From positions 252,275-316,274 of the forward strand of contig CALRKB020000001.1 of the NCBI GenBank assembly GCA_943367755.1: a stretch of 64,000 bases of DNA. Reading direction: 5' to 3'. Positions 1 to 9,743 of this stretch are shown here, in pieces. The position numbers and the translations under genes were made by a program. Under the pieces are notes generated by a model. It did not search any database and was not told the origin of the DNA. It worked only from the letters and a program-made list of their open reading frames with translations. The first letter of the stretch is position 1. Every line of letters begins with the position of its first letter. The stretch comes from PCC-6802 sp943367755 (GTDB lineage Bacteria; Cyanobacteriota; Cyanobacteriia; Pseudanabaenales; Pseudanabaenaceae).

Positions 1-127
1 CTACCTCCTGTGGCATGGTGGGCAGCCACTGACCATGATTTATGAGATCTATTCCCCCGCGATCGCTATATATTTAGGACCAAGCAGAATATAATCCCAA
101 GGTTAGTCTTATGGGGTCGATCCTAAG

Positions 128-610
128 TTGATTGCTATCTATCCAGGCAGTTTCGATCCAATTACATTTGGACACGTCGACATCATCGCCAGGGGATGCC
201 GCCTGTTTGACAAAGTAATTGTAGCCGTGCTGCGTAATCCCAGCAAAACTCCCCTGTTTACGATGCAAGAGCGCATCGCTCTGATCGTATCCGCAACTAG
301 TCATATTAATGGGGTTGAAGTAGATTGCTTCTCTGGCTTAACTGTTACCTATGCCAGAAGTAAAGGCGCTATGGTACTGATACGTGGGTTACGTGCTGTA
401 TCTGACTTCGAGATGGAACTGCAAATGGCTCATACCAATAAAACCTTGGCTGAAGATATCGAGACTGTTTTTCTCGCGACATCGAACGAACATAGCTTCC
501 TGAGTAGCAGCGTTGTGAAAGAGATTGCCAGGTTTGGTGGGCCGGTCGATCATCTGGTGCCAACAGAGGTAGCAATTGCCCTATCACAGCGGCAGGTGAA
601 ACTTGACTAG
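128..610 (+). CDS. coaD: Pantetheine-phosphate adenylyltransferase
   Basis: Transfers AMP from ATP to 4'-phosphopantetheine, the penultimate step of coenzyme A synthesis, in the cytoplasm. The 160-residue product has the usual family length. It shows the nucleotidyltransferase motif TFGH at residues 13-16 after the typical YPGSFDP start, and the late SSS motif (LSSSVVKEIA) near residue 125. The start is a TTG; it gives exactly the conserved N-terminus and no ATG lies in frame just upstream. It stands alone, with about 220 bases before the next gene on the same strand. Confidence 0.95.
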   Translation: MIAIYPGSFDPITFGHVDIIARGCRLFDKVIVAVLRNPSKTPLFTMQERIALIVSATSHINGVEVDCFSGLTVTYARSKGAMVLIRGLRAVSDFEMELQMAHTNKTLAEDIETVFLATSNEHSFLSSSVVKEIARFGGPVDHLVPTEVAIALSQRQVKLD

Positions 611-833
611 GCAAACTTTTCTTAGGGACAATCGTCTTAAAGTACAATGTCGTATACAGAAACCCTTTAAACCACTCAATGGCTATTTTCCCCTTGGCGA
701 TGTTGCAGATGGATTTAGATAGCAAATTCCTGAAGATGTAACCTAATCATTTACCCGTCAACTCTTGATTGAGGGGCAATATAGTACTACCGCCTAACTA
801 CTTAGTGATTTGGTTAACAGGATCGGAACTTTT

Positions 834-1370
834 ATGAACCTGCATAAGGAATTAGACAAGCTGGAAGAAATGCTCTTAGAAAGTGGCCCTCGGATGATGG
901 GACGCACAATGATCGATGAAGAGAAAATATGCCAGCAGATTGACCAGGTACGCTTAACCATACCTGAATCTATTGCTAAAGCTGAGGAAATTCTTCGTTA
1001 CAAGCAGCAGATTGTGACCGAGGCTGAAAAATACGCTACGGATGTCGTCAAAGCCGCAGAACAGAGAGCAGCGAAGCTGGTTGAAGATTCAGTGATCTTG
1101 AGGCAAGCAGAAGTTGAGGCATACCAAATACGTCGTCATATTCAAGAAGAATGCGAGCAACTGCGATCGCAAACTATGAATGAACTCAACCAGGTGCGCC
1201 GTCAAGCACAGAAAGACTGGGAAGCAATGCGACACAAAGCCATGACAGAATCAGAAGAGATGCAGCGTGGCGCTGATGATTATAGCGATCGCATGCTTGG
1301 CAACTTGGAGAATCAGTTATCTGAAATGCTCAAGATTATTCAGAATGGTCGCAAAGAAATCAAGCGATAG
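834..1370 (+). CDS. Coiled-coil protein of unknown function (DivIVA-like helix)
   Basis: Protein of about 178 residues, almost entirely charged alpha helix rich in Glu, Gln, Arg and Ala; a long coiled coil covers roughly residues 35-165. No enzyme motif, signal peptide or membrane segment is visible. I chose the ATG at 834 rather than the TTG at 810 because the helical pattern starts there. Coiled-coil proteins of this type are common next to coaD in cyanobacteria as far as I recall. DivIVA-like or stator-like helices would look the same, so no function is assigned. Confidence 0.75.
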   Translation: MNLHKELDKLEEMLLESGPRMMGRTMIDEEKICQQIDQVRLTIPESIAKAEEILRYKQQIVTEAEKYATDVVKAAEQRAAKLVEDSVILRQAEVEAYQIRRHIQEECEQLRSQTMNELNQVRRQAQKDWEAMRHKAMTESEEMQRGADDYSDRMLGNLENQLSEMLKIIQNGRKEIKR

Positions 1371-1379
1371 ATCGATGGG

Positions 1380-2918
1380 TTAACGCCGATTATATTTAAT
1401 GAATTGATCTACGCCGCGAGCGATCGACGCTGCCATCCGATCTTGATAGGCTGGATTATTCAGATTAGCAGCTTCCCGAGGATTAGTCACAAAGCCAGTT
1501 TCCACCAAAATAGCGGGCATAGACGTATGCTTAATTACGTAAAAACCAGCTCCCCTCACACCTCGGTCAAGGGCACCAGTACCAGAGATAACCTGATCGT
1601 GGACAAAAGAAGCTAATTGACGGCTAATGACAGAGCCTCTAGCATGGTAGGTCTCTACCCCACTAACCTCGGCAGATCTAGCCTCAAGTGCATTGGCATG
1701 AACGCTTACAAACACCTCAGCGTTAACTCTCTCCGCTAGCCTGACACGCGGTTCCAGATCCAGATCAATATCCTCGGTACGTGTATAAACGACGGAATAT
1801 CCCATTTGTTGCAGAATACGACCCAATTTGAGACTAATAGGTAAGGTGACATGCTTTTCATAAATACCGTTACCAATAGTGCCTGGATCGGGGCCACCAT
1901 GCCCAGGATCGACTACTATGACGCCACGACCTCGATTCGGTACGTTAACTGAGGGCAATGGATACGGATTAGGTGCAGGATATGGAGATGGTGTAGGCGC
2001 TGGTAATGGTGATGCATTGTTGACAGGTGGGTTCTGGGCAACAGTTCCCCATCCCGAACCACTGAGCTGTAAGGCTATTTGTGTTTGGTTGCCATCCGTA
2101 ATTTGGCGCAATTGCCAACCTGGAGCTACCTTAACTCCAACTAAAACTGAACTACCCACCTGAGTAAGTCTAACTCTTTCAATAGCGCTACTGGTGGGTA
2201 AGCTAGGTCGCTGGAGCTGCGGTGAAATTTGAGCGGAGCTGATACTGATATTAAAAGTACGGCTGGGTAGATCTAAACTGCCCCTATAGTTAAGTTCTCG
2301 ATTAGCCTGAATTAGTATCTGTCCAGAATTTGTAAACGATAAGCTCTGAATTAAAACCAATCCTGGATTTACGGCAGAACTGTTGTTAATTACTATTGGC
2401 GAATTAGGAGTGGGTGTCGGTTGTGTTACTCCTGGTTGGTTGGCTTGTCTGCCATTGGGCGATATGAGTAACCCACCGCGACTGGGATTAAAGACGGTTT
2501 GCCAGTTTAACTTGCTATTAGGGTCATTGGGATCGAAATCAAGCACAATCCGAGCTACAGAAGGGTTTTTCTGAAATTGCGCTACTCTAATCTGTCGAAT
2601 TCCAAAACGATTCAGCGGAATTGATACCCCGTGAAGTGCACGCGGCACTGAAGTCGACTGCATGTCAACGATCAGCCGATCTGGAGATACCACCCGCTGA
2701 ACGTTAAGCTGTGGATTACCGTTGATGATTAACAGCAATCCTTCTGGGGCAATCTGAATATTGCGCAAGCGCAGTAGCCCAGTCGAAATAGGTAACTGGG
2801 CAATCCGCTCAGGTTCTTGTGAATGGGTTGGCGGAGCAGTTTGGGATTGAACTGGCCCACTGAAGAAACTACTGAGAAAACAAAGGCATAGTCCAAGCCG
2901 TACCTGCTGTCGCATCAA
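1380..2918 (-). CDS. N-acetylmuramoyl-L-alanine amidase with AMIN domains
   Basis: Periplasmic zinc amidase that cuts the amide bond between N-acetylmuramic acid and the stem peptide of peptidoglycan. The 512-residue protein has a signal peptide (about residues 1-26), an AMIN domain (about 48-130), a second AMIN-like domain (about 185-290), a proline-rich linker (295-325) and a C-terminal Amidase_3 domain (333-508). Zinc and catalytic positions are visible as VDPGHGG, the following Glu in YEKHVTL, SVHANA and VETGF. It lies 40 bases downstream of murI on the same strand, so the two form a likely cell-wall operon. AmiC-type amidases of this layout act in septum splitting and septal channel formation in filamentous cyanobacteria; that role here is inference. 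Confidence 0.92.
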   Translation of the reverse strand: MMRQQVRLGLCLCFLSSFFSGPVQSQTAPPTHSQEPERIAQLPISTGLLRLRNIQIAPEGLLLIINGNPQLNVQRVVSPDRLIVDMQSTSVPRALHGVSIPLNRFGIRQIRVAQFQKNPSVARIVLDFDPNDPNSKLNWQTVFNPSRGGLLISPNGRQANQPGVTQPTPTPNSPIVINNSSAVNPGLVLIQSLSFTNSGQILIQANRELNYRGSLDLPSRTFNISISSAQISPQLQRPSLPTSSAIERVRLTQVGSSVLVGVKVAPGWQLRQITDGNQTQIALQLSGSGWGTVAQNPPVNNASPLPAPTPSPYPAPNPYPLPSVNVPNRGRGVIVVDPGHGGPDPGTIGNGIYEKHVTLPISLKLGRILQQMGYSVVYTRTEDIDLDLEPRVRLAERVNAEVFVSVHANALEARSAEVSGVETYHARGSVISRQLASFVHDQVISGTGALDRGVRGAGFYVIKHTSMPAILVETGFVTNPREAANLNNPAYQDRMAASIARGVDQFIKYNRR

Positions 2919-2958
2919 TCTACGCCACTCCGCAAACTTGAATAATTAGGGTCAAAAC

Positions 2959-3807
2959 CTAGGAAAGCAATTCTACAGGAGAAAGTACCACTTGTTCCAC
3001 CATTGGCATTTTATTTAGCCAACGGCTAGAAATTTGGGCAAATTGCTCTGGGTCGCCACTAACATAAAATTTAGTCAGATCTCGACCAATTGCAGACCTA
3101 GCTTCGTTATGACGCAAGCCTAGAATCTCTAGTTCCTGTGAGGCTGCCTTGACAACAAAAGCGGCTGGATCGACAAAGCGGACGTGAGAGGGCAATATTT
3201 GCCTAAACACACCCTCAAGATGGGGGTAATGGGTGCATCCAAATACTAGGGTGTCAATATCTGCTTCAAGCAGTGGAGCAAGATATTCTCTTGCCACCTC
3301 AAGTGTATAGGGATCGTTAATCCGATTTGACTCAATTAGGGGGACAAACTCTGGACAGGCTACCTGCCATACTTGAGCTTGTGACTGCTTTTCCGCCGCA
3401 GTTTCAGCGATCGCCTGTACATAAGCTTCGCTATTTACCGTTGCCGTAGTTGCAATCACTCCGATGCGCTTTCCCTTCCGAATAGCGGCTCTAGCTCCAG
3501 GCAATATCACTCCCAAAATTGGGAAATCAAACTTTTGACGTAAAGCATCAAGCGCTAGGGCAGAACTTGTGTTGCACGCCATGATTACCATCTTGACTTG
3601 ATGGGATTGCATCCACATCAATATTTGCTGCACAAACTCAATAATTTCGGTTTGAGAGCGTTTACCATACGGAAGCCTAGCCGTATCGCCAAAATAAACT
3701 ACGGGTTCATGCGGTAATTGCCGGTTGATTTCCTGCAATACCGTGAGTCCACCTACCCCGCTATCAAACACACCTATAGGGTAACCAGATCTATATTCTG
3801 AAACCAT
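2959..3807 (-). CDS. murI: Glutamate racemase
   Basis: Cofactor-independent racemase that makes D-glutamate for the peptidoglycan stem peptide. The 282-residue product has the normal length. Both catalytic cysteine motifs are present: ACNTSSA near residue 77 and GCTHYP near residue 190. The start motif GVFDSGVGGL at residues 12-21 is also typical. The ATG at 3807 gives a short, normal N-terminus. It is followed by the AMIN-amidase gene 40 bases downstream. A perfect 14-base palindrome lies 62 bases upstream of the start. Confidence 0.95.
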   Translation of the reverse strand: MVSEYRSGYPIGVFDSGVGGLTVLQEINRQLPHEPVVYFGDTARLPYGKRSQTEIIEFVQQILMWMQSHQVKMVIMACNTSSALALDALRQKFDFPILGVILPGARAAIRKGKRIGVIATTATVNSEAYVQAIAETAAEKQSQAQVWQVACPEFVPLIESNRINDPYTLEVAREYLAPLLEADIDTLVFGCTHYPHLEGVFRQILPSHVRFVDPAAFVVKAASQELEILGLRHNEARSAIGRDLTKFYVSGDPEQFAQISSRWLNKMPMVEQVVLSPVELLS

Positions 3808-4217
3808 TCACTGCCTCACACATCACTGCTCACAGTAAAGCATAAATTACAAAATGTTTACACTAGACGGAGTGTACACTCCAAATTTTTATTAAGTTTT
3901 TAGGAATTGATTATCAAGTTGGGCACCTGATCTTATTCATATAGAAGCAACAGGCTTAATTTGTGCTGCCATCATACAGCAACCTTCTTATATGGCAAAG
4001 ATTTTTTATTTTAGATAAGTTAGACCAGGTAGCAATGCTCGAAGTGAAAGGCGGGAATTGCCTGTTGTAAACCTTACTTAGTGCTTCTAGAGGGCAGCCT
4101 TTTTAGTGGATGTAATCTAATAGCACTAGCTATATCAAATATACTTACTTAAGTTACCCATATGGAAACTTTTTCAGGCGTATTTTTGTAAATATTAGGA
4201 GCATCTGAGTACAGAAT
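3808..4217. other. 410-bp AT-rich intergenic region between murI and ppa
   Basis: Divergent promoter region between murI (leftward) and ppa (rightward). It contains the palindrome at 3869-3882 and several T-runs, but no open frame with coding character and no tRNA-like fold that I can see. Promoters for both flanking genes are expected here; I could not assign clear -35/-10 pairs. Confidence 0.5.
3869..3882. promoter_or_regulatory. Perfect 14-bp palindrome upstream of murI
   Basis: GGAGTGTACACTCC is a perfect inverted repeat, followed on the + strand by AAATTTTTATT. It lies 62 bases before the murI start. It could be an operator for a dimeric repressor. A short loopless terminator is less likely, since no gene ends just upstream on the + strand. 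No specific regulator is claimed. Confidence 0.35.
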
Positions 4218-4733
4218 ATGGATCTATCTCGCATTCCCGCCCAACCCAAGCCCGGTCTCTTGAACGTATTGATAGAGATTCCTGCCGGTAGCAAGAATAA
4301 GTATGAATTTGACAAAGATCTGAACGCCTTTGCCCTCGATCGCGTTTTGTATGCATCCGTCCAGTATCCCTATGATTATGGCTTTGTACCCAATACACTA
4401 GCCGATGATGGCGATCCGCTTGATGGCATGGTAATTATGGATCAGCCTACTTTCCCTGGCTGCGTAATTACTGCTCGTCCACTCGGCATGTTAATCATGA
4501 CTGATGGTGGCGATCGCGATGAGAAAATTCTCTGCGTCCCAGATAAAGATCCGCGTTATGCCAACGTTAAGTCTATTGATGATATTGCGCCCCATCGTTT
4601 AGATGAGATTGCGGAATTTTTCCGCACTTATAAAAACCTGGAAAAGAAGGTGACTGATATCAAGGGTTGGCAAGGACTTGATGCAGTTGAGGCAGTTGTT
4701 GCTAAGTGTGTGGAAGCGGGAAAGGGTAAATAA
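4218..4733 (+). CDS. ppa: Inorganic pyrophosphatase (family I)
   Basis: Soluble magnesium-dependent enzyme that hydrolyses pyrophosphate to two phosphates, pulling biosynthetic reactions forward. The 171-residue length fits the bacterial hexameric family I. The metal-binding signature DGDPLDGMV sits near residues 63-71, and the YPYDYGF and DGGDRDEKI active-site segments are present. Start is ATG. It converges with miaA, 40 bases apart; a GC-rich imperfect inverted repeat in the gap may stop transcription from both sides. Confidence 0.96.
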   Translation: MDLSRIPAQPKPGLLNVLIEIPAGSKNKYEFDKDLNAFALDRVLYASVQYPYDYGFVPNTLADDGDPLDGMVIMDQPTFPGCVITARPLGMLIMTDGGDRDEKILCVPDKDPRYANVKSIDDIAPHRLDEIAEFFRTYKNLEKKVTDIKGWQGLDAVEAVVAKCVEAGKGK

Positions 4734-4773
4734 CCGCAAATCCTGACGGGGGGAGATTGCTTTAGGAGATATT

Positions 4774-5691
4774 CTATTTTGCCCCTCCCCGTTTGTTAGT
4801 TTTGATAAATTCGCCTACACCGCTCCATATTCTCTCGATTAGATCGCTGGAATCGCAATCAAACCATACAGTTTGTGAGTCAGCCCGAAACCATGTCCGC
4901 TGACGCTTGGCAAATTGCCGCGTATGTAAGACAGTTTGCTCTGTTGCTTCAGAGAGTGAAAGTTGTCCAGCAAGATACTGTTGTATTTCTTTGTAGCCCA
5001 GCGTTTGCAGTAATGGTAAATCTTTACCGTACTTAGCTTGCAAATATTGCACTTCCTCTATCCATCCGAGCGCAATCATCTGCTCTGTACGGTGCTTTAT
5101 CCTTTGAATCAGCAGATCGTCTTGGTAGTCTAAGGCAATTTGCAGAATCGGATAGCTAGGTGGGGCTTCGCCCTGCTGGGCAGAGATTGGTATTCCAGTT
5201 ACATAAAATACTTCCAATGCTCTGAGCGTTCTCACCGTATCGTGGGGATGAATATGGCTCGCTGAGATCGGATCGACTTGCTGGAGCATAGCATAGCCAC
5301 AGGGTTGCCCCAATGATGCTAGTTGCGATCGCAACTCAGGTTGTGGTGGTACCTGCGGAATCTTCAGCCCCTTGACTATGGCGCGAATGTATAGACCCGT
5401 ACCACCTACTAATATTGGAACACGTCCTTCTGCTTGCAAGTGGGCGATCGCTGTTTGCGCCTGAGTTTGATATTCCGCAACTGTGAGTATCTCAGTCGGA
5501 TCGCAAATATCGATCAGGTGATGCTCGATCACTTGTTGTTCTGATTTAGTGGGTTTGGCTGTACCGATGTCAAACTCGCGATAAACCTGGCGCGAATCAG
5601 CGCTGATAATTTCTGTGCCTAAGCGATCGGCTAAGGCCATGGCGATCGCAGATTTACCGGTGGCTGTAGCACCGCAGATGGCAATCAGCAT
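4774..5691 (-). CDS. miaA: tRNA dimethylallyltransferase
   Basis: Adds a dimethylallyl group to N6 of A37 in tRNAs reading UNN codons. The 305-residue protein starts with the P-loop GATATGKSA at residues 7-15, followed by SADSRQVY (substrate binding) and DIGTAKP; a later VGGTGLYI segment is also typical. It begins 8 bases after the stop of miaB on the same strand. Both genes act in sequence on the same nucleotide, so this is a functional operon. Confidence 0.96.
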   Translation of the reverse strand: MLIAICGATATGKSAIAMALADRLGTEIISADSRQVYREFDIGTAKPTKSEQQVIEHHLIDICDPTEILTVAEYQTQAQTAIAHLQAEGRVPILVGGTGLYIRAIVKGLKIPQVPPQPELRSQLASLGQPCGYAMLQQVDPISASHIHPHDTVRTLRALEVFYVTGIPISAQQGEAPPSYPILQIALDYQDDLLIQRIKHRTEQMIALGWIEEVQYLQAKYGKDLPLLQTLGYKEIQQYLAGQLSLSEATEQTVLHTRQFAKRQRTWFRADSQTVWFDCDSSDLIERIWSGVGEFIKTNKRGGAK

Positions 5692-5699
5692 GCGCTTGG

Positions 5700-7076
5700 C
5701 TACAATCTCATCGCCAAAGCAGGAACTGCTAGCTCCGACTGCACTAGTTCTCCTGTCAGGCTAAAAGGTCTTGCTTCCGTAATTTTGACTTTGACAATCT
5801 GCCCCTTTAACTGGGGATCGCCATTAAAGAAAGTAATGCGACTGCCTCTAGTGCGCCCCATCATCTGCGTGACGTTCTTGGGACTTTGTTCTTCCACCAG
5901 TACTTCTTCAATCAGTCCCAAATATCGCTGTGATCGCTCCGCTGCTTTAGTCGATACCAAATGGTTCAGTCGCTGCAAGCGATCGGCTTTGACTTCCTCA
6001 TCAAGTTGATTCTCCCAAATCGCCGCAGGCGTTCCAGGGCGGGGGGAATAGGCCGCTGTATTCAGCAGATCGAAACTAATATCCTCAACTAAATCTAAAG
6101 TCCTCTGAAACTGCGCTTCGGTCTCACCTGGAAAGCCAACGATCGCATCAGCACTAATGCCTGCATGGGGCATACAGTTACGAATATTTTGAATAATGCG
6201 ACGGTACTTTTCGTGGGTATAGCCGCGTGACATGGCTTTCAGGATGTCATTGTCGCCAGACTGAAACGGAATATGAAAGTGTTCGCATACTTTCGGTAGC
6301 TCTGCACAAGCTTCAATCAGTCGCTCTGTGAAATAGCGGGGATGGCTTGTCGCAAACCGAATGCGATCGATGCCTGGCACGTCATGGACAAAATGGAGCA
6401 GGTCAGTAAGTGTATGTAAATTCCGACCTTCTGAAGTACTGCCAGGTAGGTCGCGACCATACGCATCAATATTTTGACCGAGTAAGGTGATTTCTTTGTA
6501 ACCTTGTCGTCCTAGCTCTTCGATCTCAGCCCGGATGGCTTCTGGAGTGCGCGATTGCTCGACACCACGTACACTTGGGACAACGCAATACGTACAGCGT
6601 TCATTACAGCCATAAATCACATTTACCCAGGCTGTTACCTTGCTATCGCGGCGCGGCTTCGTAATATCTTCCATGATGTGCATCGTCTCAGTTGCCACCA
6701 CCTGATTGCCAGCAAACACCTGTTCTAGCAAATCTCGCAGACGGTTAGCATGTTGTGGCCCCATAACTAGATCTAGCTCTGGGACACGTCTTAGCAACGC
6801 TTCACCCTCCTGTTGGGCAACACAACCAGCGACAACAAGTGTGAGATCGGCTTCCTGGTGCTTGCGTCTTGCTTGCCGACCTAAGTAGGAATAGACTTTT
6901 TGTTCGGCATTGTCACGAATTGTGCAAGTGTTGTAGAGAATCAAATTCGCATGATTGGGATCTTCGACAGACTCAAACCCCATATCTTCAAGCACGCCTG
7001 CCATGCGCTCAGAGTCAGCCTTGTTCATCTGACAGCCGAATGTAGTGATGTGATAGCGGCGAGGGGTAGCAGTCAT
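5700..7076 (-). CDS. miaB: tRNA-2-methylthio-N6-dimethylallyladenosine synthase
   Basis: Radical-SAM methylthiotransferase that converts i6A37 made by MiaA into ms2i6A37. The 458-residue protein has three parts: an N-terminal UPF0004 domain with three cluster-binding cysteines (FGCQMN, YNTCTIRD, VAGCVAQ), a radical-SAM domain with the CNERCTYC cluster motif near residue 156, and a C-terminal TRAM domain for tRNA binding. Start is ATG, and miaA follows directly downstream. Confidence 0.96.
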   Translation of the reverse strand: MTATPRRYHITTFGCQMNKADSERMAGVLEDMGFESVEDPNHANLILYNTCTIRDNAEQKVYSYLGRQARRKHQEADLTLVVAGCVAQQEGEALLRRVPELDLVMGPQHANRLRDLLEQVFAGNQVVATETMHIMEDITKPRRDSKVTAWVNVIYGCNERCTYCVVPSVRGVEQSRTPEAIRAEIEELGRQGYKEITLLGQNIDAYGRDLPGSTSEGRNLHTLTDLLHFVHDVPGIDRIRFATSHPRYFTERLIEACAELPKVCEHFHIPFQSGDNDILKAMSRGYTHEKYRRIIQNIRNCMPHAGISADAIVGFPGETEAQFQRTLDLVEDISFDLLNTAAYSPRPGTPAAIWENQLDEEVKADRLQRLNHLVSTKAAERSQRYLGLIEEVLVEEQSPKNVTQMMGRTRGSRITFFNGDPQLKGQIVKVKITEARPFSLTGELVQSELAVPALAMRL

Positions 7077-7163
7077 AAAAATTTATCTTGAGTTATCTTG
7101 AGAAGTAGCAATCTGCTCTATTTTAGCTGCATTAGTCAAAACCCCTTACCTGTTCTAAAGGTT

Positions 7164-7436
7164 CTAGAACGCCTGAATCCATTCACGCACTTCGTAACTC
7201 GTCCAGATTTGGTTGCGCCAGTAGGTGTCGGACTCGATCAGATGCCGCGCCGATGCCTCATCTTCAGTTTCATATACGCCAAACACCATGGTTAGATCCT
7301 GGGTAGGGCCAAGTGTAACTAATTGTCCTGATTCTTTCAGCGCTTTTAAATTATCCAGATGCTCCTGGCGATAAGGGGCGCGCTTTTCTAGGACATCAGC
7401 GCAATATGTACCCCACATGACATATTTTTTCAACAT
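7164..7436 (-). CDS. YciI family protein
   Basis: Small 90-residue protein with the YCII/ferredoxin-like dimeric fold. It has the family's early RQEHLDNLKAL helix, a GQLVTLGPTQD turn, and an Asp/Glu-rich stretch with a late SDTYWRN segment. Members of this family are thought to bind small molecules, and the biochemical role is unknown in most bacteria. It lies between miaB and the LpxB-related gene on the same strand, about 40 bases after the latter. Confidence 0.85.
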   Translation of the reverse strand: MLKKYVMWGTYCADVLEKRAPYRQEHLDNLKALKESGQLVTLGPTQDLTMVFGVYETEDEASARHLIESDTYWRNQIWTSYEVREWIQAF

Positions 7437-7473
7437 TACTATTTAACTCAGGTTATGTTCTCTTTAAAGTTTA

Positions 7474-8748
7474 TTACGAACTTTCATTAACACCGATTAG
7501 CTCTGCTAGGTAATCTGCCATTTGAGCTGACCCACCAGGGGTTCCCACCCGTTCTATGCCATTTTGCACGCATTGCTGTAGATAGGTACTGTCCGCCAGA
7601 GTTCTCTTTATTTGTTGGGCTGCCGCCACCAAAGTTTGAGGATCGGCTGGCTGTGTGCCAATCGTTTGCACCGAATGTCCAAGTAGGCGCATTTGGGCTT
7701 CAGCAAAGCGATAGGTAAACTGCGGCCCTCGGCCCGGAATTTGAACTACAGGTTTGCCCAAACCTACCGCTTGTTCGATCGCCGTACCTGCCATGCCAAC
7801 TACGAGATCGCTTTGTTGCAGAATGTCGGCAAAAGCATCGCAAGCACAAATAATAGTCACATCGCTTTGAGTATGGTAAAGTTTGCCATTGCTCGAGTAT
7901 TGCCATCCTTGCTGGATCGCAACTTCCTCAAGGGGTGTTTTGCCATTCACCCCTATTTTCATGAGCTTGGGTACTACTGCTGCCCTAAATTGGATCGGCT
8001 GGATCGGCGCGATCGCGAATTCACGGGCAATTTCAATCGCCAAATCGAGCAGGATAGCCATATTTTCGCAAGCTTCAGGCAGGCGGCTGCCAGACAAAAA
8101 TGCAATTACAGGTGTGTGTGGCGCTAAATTGAGGTCTTTACCAGTTGGCACCAGTACGTCCATGATCGGATAGCCAGCAAACTGAGTCTTACTAATACCT
8201 TGCTTTTGCATTTGGGCTGCGGTAAAGCGATCACGGGTAAATATCTGACGGCATTGTGGCGATCGCAGTAACAGGTTTGCGAGTAAAGGTAATTTCATCC
8301 TCCCTTCGTAGAAGGCAGATGACGATACTAGGAAAGATACATAGGGGCAGTGCGCCATGCTTGCCGCCAATAAAACCACCACATCACCGGCTGCAAAGAT
8401 CAGATCGCAGGTCTGGCTGTAGAGTTGAATGGCGCGCATTTGCTGCCAAACCAGACTCAGCAAACCCGCTTGCAAATCTGCCAGCAACTTCGACCGATCC
8501 ATGTAGACAAACCCACCAGAGGGCAAATTACGGGTTGGAGCCACGATCGATACATTCTGGTTGCGGTAAGAATTCCCCTCTCCTACCATTGGCATCGCTG
8601 CAACTTCAACAGTGGGGTAACGATTTTTTAGCTCTTTTAGTACCTCGCAAGCATTTAAGTCTTCTCCATGGCCGTTACTCAAAAATAAAATTCTTTTGGG
8701 TGGCAGTTCCGAAGTTATTGCTGGTTTCGACAGATTCAACTTTTCCAC
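7474..8748 (-). CDS. Lipid-A-disaccharide synthase-related glycosyltransferase-like protein
   Basis: Protein of 424 residues matching what I know of the cyanobacterial LpxB-related family (TIGR03492). It has an N-terminal Rossmann half with ILFLSNGHGEDL near residue 20, and a C-terminal UDP-sugar-binding half with VVGMAGTAIEQAVGLGKP near residue 320. True LpxB joins two glucosamine units in lipid A synthesis. This family lacks proof of that reaction, so substrate and product are unknown. It begins 119 bases from the divergent DUF3120 gene. Confidence 0.88.
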   Translation of the reverse strand: MEKLNLSKPAITSELPPKRILFLSNGHGEDLNACEVLKELKNRYPTVEVAAMPMVGEGNSYRNQNVSIVAPTRNLPSGGFVYMDRSKLLADLQAGLLSLVWQQMRAIQLYSQTCDLIFAAGDVVVLLAASMAHCPYVSFLVSSSAFYEGRMKLPLLANLLLRSPQCRQIFTRDRFTAAQMQKQGISKTQFAGYPIMDVLVPTGKDLNLAPHTPVIAFLSGSRLPEACENMAILLDLAIEIAREFAIAPIQPIQFRAAVVPKLMKIGVNGKTPLEEVAIQQGWQYSSNGKLYHTQSDVTIICACDAFADILQQSDLVVGMAGTAIEQAVGLGKPVVQIPGRGPQFTYRFAEAQMRLLGHSVQTIGTQPADPQTLVAAAQQIKRTLADSTYLQQCVQNGIERVGTPGGSAQMADYLAELIGVNESS

Positions 8749-8867
8749 TTTCGACTATTCGGATAGGCTTTCAAATTGCGGTTGGCGAAGCTTAAGTATA
8801 GGCAACGGTTTCGCAGATTTGATGATATGTTAAGTATTAATAATAATTGACATAAATTTAAGAAACT

Positions 8868-9569
8868 TTGTTTTCCTACATTGTTACCTTACAGAACCGT
8901 AAGCTTTGGGCATCTCTGTGGACTACCCACTTAACTGTGTGGCTAGCTGCTGTTTTCCTAGTGTGCGTGCCAGTTTTTTTTGAAGCCCCATTAGTCCGAT
9001 ATGCACCCTGGCTCAGTTTGGTAATTACTGTTGGCTGGTTATCGATTAGTCGGCAGTTAATGGAAAATGGCAAATCACAGGTGTGGGGTAGTTTGGTCTG
9101 GGGATTTAGCTTAACCTGGGTGTGCGGTTCGATCTATTGGGGTTGGCTGCGTTGGGAACCACTATGGCATTTACCGATTGAAGCGATCGCTCTGCCTTGG
9201 GCGATTTGGGCACTTCGATCGCCGCAGAGAAGTCAATACGATGTGGGAGCTTACTTTTATCTTGGCTCACTAATGGGGACAGTTGTCACCGACCTTTATT
9301 TTGCGATCGCTGGCTTAATGCCCCAATGGCGATCGCTGATGCTAGTAGAAAACGACCCTAGTGCCATTCGCCCCATTCTCCAGAGTGCGGTAGCTCTAGT
9401 GCAAACGGAATGGGGTATGGCTTGGGCGATTATATTAGGTGCGCTACTGGTTGGCTTAGGATTGTGGGCAATACGTGCTGTGGAAGTTCGCTACTGGGCA
9501 TTTAGCGGCGCGATTTTAAGCACAATTCTGGTAGATAGCATTTTTGGTTTAGTTGCTACTTTGACTTAG
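8868..9569 (+). CDS. DUF3120 membrane protein
   Basis: Integral membrane protein of about 233 residues with about six hydrophobic helices, rich in Trp. It resembles the DUF3120 family, which I know only from cyanobacteria and plastid relatives; its function is unknown. Conserved-looking features are the AxLVRYAPWLS loop and the YFYLGSLMGTVVTDLYFAI helix. The start is uncertain: the TTG at 8868 is the first usable codon, and TTGACA at 8849-8854 could be its -35 box. Confidence 0.8.
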   Translation: MFSYIVTLQNRKLWASLWTTHLTVWLAAVFLVCVPVFFEAPLVRYAPWLSLVITVGWLSISRQLMENGKSQVWGSLVWGFSLTWVCGSIYWGWLRWEPLWHLPIEAIALPWAIWALRSPQRSQYDVGAYFYLGSLMGTVVTDLYFAIAGLMPQWRSLMLVENDPSAIRPILQSAVALVQTEWGMAWAIILGALLVGLGLWAIRAVEVRYWAFSGAILSTILVDSIFGLVATLT

Positions 9570-9743
9570 CTACTTGGACTTATTTTGACTTATACCGACT
9601 GGCAGGGATAATTAATTCGGTAAGATAGCTATATGAAATTAGCCAGAATGCGATCTGGCTCGGCGATCGCTTAACGCGATCTTAACTAGCACCCTAACCC
9701 AAGCATTTTATTCACTCAGTCCGAGTAACTTAGACAATTACTT

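Noticed and set aside
1..45. Possible C-terminal end of a CDS at the left edge (+ frame 1, about 14 codons to a TGA)
   Set aside because: Too short to recognise or to separate from chance; no homology pattern seen.
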